The notes under the pieces: generated by a model | Database searches by the model: none | Seen by the model: only the letters and a program-made list of their open reading frames with translations | What the model was told of the DNA's origin: nothing | Position numbers and translations under genes: made by a program | Shown: positions 9,417 to 17,345 of the stretch, in pieces | How the letters are laid out: every line of letters starts with the position of its first letter | How positions within the stretch are numbered: the stretch's first letter is position 1 | DNA from: Tulasnella sp. 424 | Lineage: Eukaryota; Basidiomycota; Agaricomycetes; Cantharellales; Tulasnellaceae | Assembly (NCBI GenBank): GCA_019633425.1 | Contig: WSUB01000292.1 | Location: forward strand, 1-28,641 | Reading direction: 5' to 3' | DNA length: 28,641 bases

Positions 9417-10126
9417 ATGAAGATCTCCGTTCTTTACATCACATTACTGGCTCCGCTTCCTTCCTTCACTTCTGCTGCCGCTGTTCCGGAAGCCACCCCA
9501 CGAAATGAAATTCATGTGAAGCGGGGCGGAGAAGTCAATTATCTCGCCAACTGCCAACGCATCAGTCTGAGCACTGGACGGGACTACCATGCTTCATACA
9601 TGACGTGGTATGCAGATGTGGATAGATCTTTACACGGACCGAATGTAGGTTGAAGGCGTATCCTGCACCGTCGACCTATGCAACGAATATTCTACTTTTC
9701 AGAGGCTTCCAGACTCGATGTCGAACGAATACAGGGACTGGTCTAGAGGAGGTACGCAAATTTCGAGCCGCATATTGCTCCGCGCATATTGATTAACCAG
9801 TATTGGCTCTTCTAGGCGAGTACCTCCAGTGGGAGGGGCAACAGCAAAACATCTACTTCTCCGACTCTGGGGTTACAGTCCAGACGCACATCGACGCGGA
9901 TGCATCAAGCCGAGACTTTACGGCGTGGGCTGGATGGGCCCAGCGGACATCCGATTGGAAGGTCTTCAACTGCTACAAGGTAGTGTCGAGCTGGAACGTT
10001 CAGCGTTGGGTCGTTCTGATGGGGTACACATAGGATAATGGCCGTCAGCTGTTCTATTGGAATCCTCCGGTTCCAGATGGAACCGATCGTGTCATATCCT
10101 GTCAGGCTATTTATTGGTGTGTTTAA
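9417..10126 (+). CDS. Small secreted Kex2-type protein, family copy 5
   Basis: The model is join(9417..9644,9703..9751,9816..9979,10034..10126), 177 residues. The start is fixed by MKISVLYITLLAPLPSFTSA, an alignable signal peptide. The propeptide ends in Lys-Arg, but the sequon is changed (N-E-I). The mature chain starts GGEVNYLANC, with variable segment QRISLSTGRDYHASY. Exon 2 is one codon longer than in copy 2 and encodes RLPDSMSNEYRDWSRG. The core reads WEGQQQNIYFSDSG and AGWAQRTSDWKVFNCYK. The last exon encodes DNGRQLFYWNPPVPDG and ends CQAIYWCV. Introns are 58, 64 and 54 nt. It has both an upstream motif and a TATA box, so it looks expressed. Function unknown. Confidence 0.83.
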
Positions 10127-10717
10127 CGCCACGTATATACTTGTACCAGTCACATCAAGTGATGTGAGGCTGGATCCATGCCTGCAAAGTACTTCGGCAA
10201 CTCGCAAGCCTATGAACGACCATCCGTATACCTTTGGCGCCCGATACCACCCGCAGTTCTAAGCTATAGATCTTTTCGCTTTCGGTCTATTTAATGTAAT
10301 TCGATATCTGTGTTTCGTTCGAATGTGAATGGCTGAAAATACAAACAGAATTGAATGTTCCGTCAGCAGAGGCATTTCTCACTTTAAGCGTTCTAAGAAC
10401 CAGCGAAAACAGTATAAAGCAGTGTATATTTGCTGTATAGAATCTCGTGGAGTTAGGCGAGACCGGTCGTTCCGAGCCCTGTGGTCTCAGGTTTGATCGC
10501 AATGGCTCACCACCACATCCGAGTGAGACACCATGCCCGATGTCAGACCTCCTTACCCTTAGCGACGGTTGCCACTATATATATGGTGCGGTGCCTCAGT
10601 TACGATTTTATTAGAATTAACAGAATTTTCGTCGCTGAGGCTTCAACACACACATTGACGGCATAGGCGTCCTACGCGTCCCGTCCACAAAGATGCCAGC
10701 GAATTGTTTTCAGCACG
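10127..10717. other. Intergenic between copy 5 and relict copy 6
   Basis: No gene is supported. The degenerate conserved 3' block is at 10171-10205. The remainder shows no recognised features. The missing first half of the copy 6 relict is not found here. Confidence 0.4.
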
Positions 10718-11256
10718 CGTGGTTCCGCGAACGTTGACAACTCCCTGAGCGGGAATGATGTAAGGGACACCGCGGTCGTCATCATCGTCGATCCGTATAG
10801 CTGATACCGTTCAGCCCATCCACAGATTCCCGGTTTATTGTCGAACGAATATCGTGACTAGTCCAACGGAGGTGAGCTCTGGTGGCAGTGACACATATCG
10901 CAAAGCTGATGGGTCATTGCTTCTACCGACTTCTCAGGAACTTGGCTTATATGGGAGGGGACACAGCAAAATATCCACTTCAAGGACTCCGAGGTTATCG
11001 TCCAGATTTACATAGATGACGATGCTCAAAGCCGAGCCTTCAGTGACTGGGCTGGCTGGGCTCAGCGGACTTCTGATTGGAAGGTCTTCAATTGCTACAA
11101 GGTACGCCCCGAGTTCGGAGAACCAAAGGACGAAAATTCTAATTCTAATAATCTTGGCGATAGGATGACAACCGTGTGCTTTTCATATGGGTCCCTCCGG
11201 TTCCAGATGGGACTCAGAATGAGATCTGGTGCAACGCCGTTTACTGGTGTGTCTAG
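10718..11256 (+). pseudogene. Relict copy 6 of the secreted family, 5' truncated
   Basis: Homology begins abruptly inside exon 1 at the WY segment (GCGAACGTTGACAACTCCCT); the promoter, signal peptide and Kex2 region are missing. Intron 1 is present (from about 10760). Exon 2 carries an in-frame TAG at 10859-10861 in place of the usual Trp codon. The core survives in frame (WEGTQQNIHFKDSE, then AGWAQRTSDWKVFNCYK, with VQIYIDDDAQ for VQTHIDADAQ). The last exon ends CNAVYWCV and TAG at 11254-11256. It is most similar to copy 7 in exons, introns and 3' flank, so the two look like a fairly recent duplicate pair of which this one was truncated. Confidence 0.8.
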
Positions 11257-12274
11257 GCCCCTCGGATATCCAAGTGTCGACTGTGGCGCCATTTCAAGGG
11301 AAATGCTTTCGGATAAGTGTTCGGACTGGAAAATCATTTGGGATAGGACCACTCGTCTTTTGATGGTGTTCATCTATAACAGGTTGGTGTACCGATGATT
11401 GTATCGCATGCTGATAACGAGGTAACTACCCTTTGGCTCCTGGCACCAGCTGTCGAGCTTTTTTCCTCTCCTTTCTTTTTGTATCGAGCGTATGTAACCT
11501 TAGCCAGTATAGTCAACATGATACCTCGATGGCTGACGGAGCTCGAGCCCATGCCATGACAGTAGTCGATTTTTTGCAGGTCCACCAAAGACGGCATTTG
11601 TGTATTATAGGGGTTATAAACGCCCGCCGTCACACAGTGGGATAACTTCGATTGTGTGCAAATGTCGTGGAGTCCTGTCGGTTGCCCTGTCGCCCCAGAG
11701 TCCCCTCACTTCTTCCTGAGAACCCCGGTGCCAAGCCACTTCACCCTGCTATAACAGTTGACGCTTCCAGTAAGGTAGGGACTTCCTCATTCAAAGTACT
11801 CCTTGGCAATGTCCCACGCACTATTCTGACGTTAACGGCATAGAATGTCGACCGCGATTGGTAGTCCCGAGGTAGTCCCTTTGGGCCCCCTCTGAAGGAT
11901 ATCTTCTGTGACGTTTTCCGATATTCACCAAGAGAGTTCCAAGATCAGTGTACTCGATACCGATACCTGATGCTTGTTCGGCTTAGCTATAGCCACGGTT
12001 GCCACTGAGAAAGTGATGCGAGGCACCCCATACGTGATGGCAGTTTTCTTCTAGGGGACTTCGATCCCCTTATGCACGGCACCGACATCCGAAGGTTCGT
12101 ACCCCCATGACCAATGGGTTTCCGCGCGCTACGGCGGCATTAGAGCATGCCATCCATGCCCAAATGAACATTGAGTAGCAATTCTGGTATTTTTTCGCAG
12201 GAGTGATGCCTGCAGTGCATCCTGTCGGCTATACTGAGAGCGATCAGGTGGCATGTGCTATTCCTCAGACAAAC
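11257..12274. other. Intergenic, 1 kb, between relict 6 and copy 7
   Basis: No gene is supported. The first 130 bp match the 3' flank of copy 7. The motif AACGGCATAGAATGTCGA at 11834-11851 has no gene at the usual distance. Short open frames on both strands are featureless. Confidence 0.4.
11834..11851 (+). promoter_or_regulatory. Shared upstream motif, instance 4 (orphan)
   Basis: AACGGCATAGAATGTCGA, one central base different from instance 3. No family member starts within 500 bp downstream, so it may mark a lost copy. Confidence 0.35.
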
Positions 12275-12291
12275 AAGGCATAGAATTTCGA
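12275..12291 (+). promoter_or_regulatory. Shared upstream motif, instance 5
   Basis: AAGGCATAGAATTTCGA, 153 bp before the ATG of copy 7 and 60 bp before its TATA box. Confidence 0.5.
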
Positions 12292-12350
12292 TGCCACTCC
12301 CGCATCCCTGCCAAACTACCTACAGACCAGATATTAGAACCGTGTCTGGG

Positions 12351-12356
12351 TATAAA
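12351..12356 (+). promoter_or_regulatory. TATA box of copy 7
   Basis: TATAAA lies 93 bp before the ATG at 12444. Confidence 0.6.
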
Positions 12357-12443
12357 TTGACAGCGTGCTTAGCAGGTGCCTTCCCAGTCTTCATCAGATT
12401 CTATCACTCGCCAATCCGTCCTTACTGGAAACCGCCTCTCAAA

Positions 12444-13177
12444 ATGAGACTATTCACTCTTTTTATCACAACCCTCACAATTATTCCTTCATTTATCAGC
12501 GCTGCTGCTGTCCCCACCGTTGCTCCTCGTAATGAAACTCTCGTCAAGCGAGGCGGTGAAGTGAATTATCTGGCTAACTGTAAGCGCTACAATGACGAGG
12601 ATGATGTGGACTACGCGGCTTCGTACATAGCGTGGTACGCGAACGTTGACAACTCCCTGAGTGGGCATGATGTAAGGGTGATGGGACATCTCATCATCGT
12701 CGACCCGTCCAACTGATACGGTCCATGTTATCCACAGATTCCCAATTCGTTGTCGAACGAATATCGTGACTGGTCCCACGGAGGTGAGCTCCGGTGATAG
12801 TGACACGTAGGGAACGGCTGGGGCTGATTGATCTTGACCTGACCACCTTGCAAGACGGAGCTTCTCTTCACTGGGAAGGGCAACAGCAAAACATCCACTT
12901 CAAGGACTCTGGGGTTACAGTTCAGACGCACATCGATGCGGACGCAGGAAGCCGAGGCTTTACAGCGTGGGCTGGGTGGGCCCAACGGACATCCGGTTGG
13001 AAGGTCTTCAATTGCTACAAGGTACGTTCCGAGTTCGAAAGTTCAGAGTGCGGTAGTTCTAATCATGATAACCTTGGAAAATAGGATAATAGTCGTCCTC
13101 TCTTCATATGGACCCCTCCTGTTCCCGATGGGACTCAGAATTCGGTCTCTTGCTGGAGCATTTACTGGTGTGTCTAG
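12444..13177 (+). CDS. Small secreted Kex2-type protein, family copy 7
   Basis: The model is join(12444..12671,12738..12783,12855..13021,13085..13177), 177 residues. Signal peptide MRLFTLFITTLTIIPSFISA, N-E-T sequon, Lys-Arg, GGEVNYLANC. The first variable segment is acidic (KRYNDEDDVDYAASY). Exon 2 encodes IPNSLSNEYRDWSHG. Exon 3 has two possible acceptors, 12855 or 12861, both in frame; the first adds one codon compared with the paralogues and the second removes one. The core reads WEGQQQNIHFKDSG and AGWAQRTSGWKVFNCYK. The last exon encodes DNSRPLFIWTPPVPDG and ends CWSIYWCV. Introns are 66, 71 and 63 nt. It is the last array member before pyruvate kinase. Expected to be secreted; function unknown. 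Confidence 0.82.
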
Positions 13178-13957
13178 ATTCATCAGATACTAGAGTTTCG
13201 CCCTTGGCGCTATTTTATGGGGAGCCTCTTGGATGCCGAGTCGGACTGGAATCCCTAAGCAACGTGCCGCTTTGTCTTGATAGTGTTCGTCTATCACTTG
13301 CTGAATCATCATCCTTAAACGGTCATTTTCATCCGCGTGAAGATGATGAGCACACAGCTGAATCAAAATCTAGTGCTGAGTGTAGTTGAATGAAAAGGTA
13401 AAGGCTAAGGGAATCCGGCGGCCTCGTACATATATACAATGTCGTTTAGAGAGAAATTCAGAGTAGGGATAACTCGCATACCTTTCGTCCAGTCTTCGCC
13501 GGTCCCCGATCGTACTTTTTATCCTGTGCAACACTAGGTATTATTCTTTAGATTGCTCAGAACGTATTTCGAGTCTCCTTGACCCACGTTGCGTAGAGCA
13601 TCTGGCTGCGCTCCACTTAGTATCTTTATAGCGGACCCAGCTACCGGGGCCTTTGATCTGCTGAGCTCAATCCTTCCCGGTCATAGATAGAGGCGCGTTT
13701 CATGATTGCACGTGACCTCTGGCTCATTTTGCGTCACCTGAGCGATTCTCCGTCACCTCATAGTTTCCTCGGGTAACTTTGACGATAGACAACAGAATCT
13801 ATATTTGAATGACTTCAGGTAATACAAAAGAAAAAGTGATAAGGGAGACAAAAACAAAGGTAGCTTTTTTGGTTTCAACCGTGACGTTAGCGTCCCCCAA
13901 AGCCGCTTCCGAAACTCTCGACTCCGCCCAACACCGCGAAGTCTTAACACAGTTCGC
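13178..13957. other. Intergenic between copy 7 and the 3' end of pyruvate kinase
   Basis: The first 130 bp match the 3' flank of relict 6. About 13780-13957 is A/T-rich and should include the 3' UTR of the convergent pyruvate kinase gene. No gene is supported. Confidence 0.45.
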
Positions 13958-16240
13958 TTAAACCGAAGTGAGAGGAACGTGTGCCAGATCCGCTTCCTCG
14001 GTGGGCACGCTGAGAATACGGATGGTGTTTGTGTGGCCCAATCCTCCCTTCCAGCCTTGAACGGCAATGATGGTGTCTCCGGGCTTGATGATCCTCAGGC
14101 CCAGAGCTTCCTTGAGACCATAGCGAATACGGTTGTCGACCTATATAAGGGTGATTAGAAAAGTACGGGGACCGGGGAAGTGCTGTAGAGGACTTACGTC
14201 GGTCTGCCACTGAGAAGCTTGAATGCCTCTCGGCTCAGGGTACCACACCGGGTAAACGCCACGGTGAAGGTGGGTCTGCCTTGACGTTTGTTCGTTTCGA
14301 GTCACTGCATATTCCGTTTGGAATCAGTATTCATGCACTACGCGCAGATTCGAAGTCGCCAAGTAAAGCAGATCGCACCGGTGATAATCGGCACGCTCGG
14401 CCTGTACTTGGAGATCAACCGAGAGGTGTTACCGCTGGTACTGAGGACCACAATTGCACCGGCCTTTTGCTCCATAGCGGAAGCGACAGCAGCCATAGCA
14501 ATGGTCTCGGTAGTTCCGGTGGGTCTTGGAGTGGCTTCACGAAGCTCGTCGTAGAGGGGTGGGTAGCAGATGGCGGATTCGGCGAGCTGGCAGGTTTCGG
14601 CCATCATGAGGACGGATTGAATGGGGTATGAGCCCTTCGCAGTTTCACCGGACAACATGACGCAGTCGGCACCGTCGAGAACCGCGTTAGCGACATCGCT
14701 GACCTCGGCACGAGTTGGGCGAGGGTTGTAGGTCATGGACTGGAATCAGACTCTCGTTAGTATCCACCCACAGCAGTGCAAGGGAAGACGTCGGCGAGCG
14801 GACCTCGAGCATTTGAGTAGCGCAAATGACAGGCTTGCCAGCCATATTGCACTTGGCGATCATCATCTTCTGAGCCAAGAAGACTTGACTGGCAGGGATT
14901 TCGATACCCAAGTCACCACGAGCAACCATCACACCGTCGGTCTCTTTCAGGATTTCGTCAAAGTTGGCGACACCCTGCTCGTTTTCGATTTTGACGATGA
15001 TCTTGATCGTGGCTCCGTCGGGGCCCAGAGTCTCGCGGATATCGATGACGTCCTGAGCGCGGCGGATGAAAGAGGCAAAGATCATGTCAACACCGTTCTT
15101 GACGCCGAACTGGAGATCCTTCTTGTCCTTTTCGGAAAGAGCGGGGAGATCGACTGCGGTCTTGGGAAGGTTGACACCCTTCCTGGAAGAGAGGACGCCG
15201 TTGTTCACAGCTTTGACGTGGACTTCACCCTTCTCCTGGTCGATGGCAGCGACGAGAAGGGAAAGGATACCGTCATCGACGTAGATGATCTTGCCGACAT
15301 CGGTGACTTTAGGAAGGTTGGCCTGTATAACCCCGCGAAAATATTTAGCACGGGGTAGGGGCCTCCGGAATGAGCCCCAAATCCACGTACGTAGTCAACA
15401 TACATGTACTTGTCATCGCAAGCCTCCGCATATTGGGCGTTCGTTGTGACGATAAACTCATGACCCGCGGAGATTTTGATCTAGCCAGGCGCAGTCACTG
15501 CGTTAGGCGCCCGCCAGTGTAAGCAACAATAGACAACTCACGTCTGCGCCATCCTTCATCAAACCGGTCCGAATCTCCGGTCCTTTCTGGCAAAGTCAAG
15601 TCAAGTCAAGTTAGGGGTTAGGTTGCGGCTATAGTGAATGGAGAGTTGCAGGTGCAACGCACGGTGTCGAGGGCGATAGCCACCGGTCGTCCCTTGGTCT
15701 CTGCGGAGATAACAACGTCATTGGTAAAGGCCTTTCTCGGTGAGTGATAAGAGACGCCCTCGGGTCGACTCACCCCTGATCATCTGGCGGGTGTTGTCGA
15801 TGACACTTTGGTGATACTCGTACGAACCATGGGAGAAGTTCATGCGGACTGTAGGCAAATGGTGAAGAGTGTCCGTCTGTTAGTAAACGTCCAGGGGAGT
15901 GAAGGGATAGCACCAGGTCAAGCGCACCGATGTTCATTCCAGCATCGCGTAGCTGGCCGAGCATGGCAACATTGTTTGTCTTGGGACCTATGAAAGGCAA
16001 TGTTTGACGATCAATAAGGTATGGTCTGCGCTGGTCGCGAGCTCAACGAACCGATGGTCGCAATGATGGCGGTCTGCAGGTTTGGCAAGGCAGCCCAGTC
16101 AGTGACGAGCGAGACCAGGAGACCACGCGTCTTATCACCTTTCTCATATGCTTTGTCTCTGCGGTTGCCTCTGGGAATGTTGTCAGAGACGACAGCCACT
16201 GCACTCGGGACTTGACAGCATCGGTGTTGATGGCGGACAT
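13958..16240 (-). CDS. Pyruvate kinase
   Basis: Converts phosphoenolpyruvate and ADP to pyruvate and ATP, the last step of glycolysis, in the cytosol. The minus-strand model has exons 16139..16240, 16052..16073, 15928..15987, 15774..15848, 15663..15700, 15542..15586, 15391..15480, 14804..15322, 14379..14739, 14198..14304 and 13958..14140. They total 1602 nt, or 533 residues, usual for fungi. In order they encode [39 protein letters not shown], the catalytic [10 protein letters not shown], signature [13 protein letters not shown], then [14 protein letters not shown]. The C-terminal allosteric domain follows, with [16 protein letters not shown] and [14 protein letters not shown]. The start at 16240 gives [15 protein letters not shown] and a 34-codon first exon joined to the conserved RKTAII. 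Internal exons of 22, 38 and 45 nt are very short. All introns are GT-AG, with a clear branch site (ACTAAC) in the one at 14740-14803. It appears intact. Confidence 0.95.
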
Positions 16241-16332
16241 TGTGAATGGAATGGAGATCGACAACGAAAGGGTAGGAGGAAGAAGAGGTGGGGAAGGTCA
16301 GTGAAGGTCGTCAACACGTTGTAGTATGAGCT

Positions 16333-16340
16333 CTATATAG
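16333..16340 (-). promoter_or_regulatory. Possible TATA box of pyruvate kinase
   Basis: On the minus strand CTATATAG lies about 95 bp before the ATG, the distance seen for other TATA boxes in this window. A strong core promoter would fit a highly expressed glycolytic gene. Confidence 0.5.
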
Positions 16341-17345
16341 TGGCTCTGTGGGGGGTAGGGGGAGATGTTGATGAGTCTGAGAGGGGGTGCGGGTCAAATC
16401 TGAGATTTCAATTTCGACCGTAATCGCGCGTCTCCCTTTCGTCCGCCGAAGCCCGAGAAAGTATCCGCCCCGAACGAACCGTACGTGAACCATACGGACA
16501 CCAAGTCAGTTCCTTGTGTGTGGCTAATGCACGCCGTTATCGCAAATGCGATGGGATTACTCTGGGGCCGATTATCTGATGCCTCTGGCTCTCCATGGGG
16601 AGAGCATTGGGGAACAACGTGCGCGCCCCTTTACGCGACATTCAGCCGGCCTCGCCGACACTAACTGCCACAGGAGTGGGAACTGCCAAGTTTTTAGCTG
16701 ATGCGTATCGGTAAACGGTGCCCGGTCGGCGATGGGCTATGAGAATATTAACAAGCTCCCAAAGCTCCCGCGGGCAAATCGATGGACCCAACGCGCCTTG
16801 ACGGTTTGAAAGCGGAGATTCTCCTTAAGAGCTCGGTACATCATGGAAGGGTGTTGCCTTGAAGCCGGTTGCATTTCTAGATTCGCTATGGTGTCCAGAA
16901 ATCCTCTTTGGGAAGTGCGACGCGGTCAAGCCGTGATATCTCGACAGGTTGCCGCGTCGCCGGAGATTCAACCACTCCCAGCCACTGTTCGGACGTCCCG
17001 ATCTGTCTACAGTCACTCACTATCCAGGCGGTTTCCAAACCAAGGTTGGCCTCGATGCCTCGCGCTGTCTCTTCTGGTTCCAGCATCGGAACACTTAAAC
17101 GATACCAAGTCTGTAACAGTATCCCCATCAAGAGTTGAACATCTCACTTACTAATCAGTCGTCTCCCCACATCAGGCTTGCCACCGAGTTAGTCGATGAG
17201 AATCAGTGTGACCACGTCCATGCGAGAAACTTTCACTGACGTTGCAATATTGCTCTTTCGATCAGTGTCGCAAACAAAAGCTTGTGCGTCCCGTTGGAAC
17301 ACCGTTCACTAGCGAAGTCTAGCTAATAATTTGAGCCCACTAGAA
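16341..17345. other. Intergenic, 1 kb, between pyruvate kinase and TF1
   Basis: It holds the divergent upstream regions of pyruvate kinase (minus) and TF1 (plus). A 103-codon plus-strand open frame (16843-17154) and overlapping minus-strand frames have no recognisable domain. I see no RNA gene or repeat. Confidence 0.4.

Noticed and set aside
10640..10665. Possible fragment of the core (ACACACATTGACGG) before relict 6
   Set aside because: The match is only about 14 bases with no flanking similarity; chance is likely.
14281..15358. Long plus-strand open frames (116 and 207 codons) over the pyruvate kinase region
   Set aside because: They are antisense shadows of the large pyruvate kinase exons; the minus-strand frame carries all catalytic motifs.
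15593..15612. TCAAG repeats in a pyruvate kinase intron
   Set aside because: Four pentamer units inside a spliced intron; an ordinary microsatellite with no sign of function.
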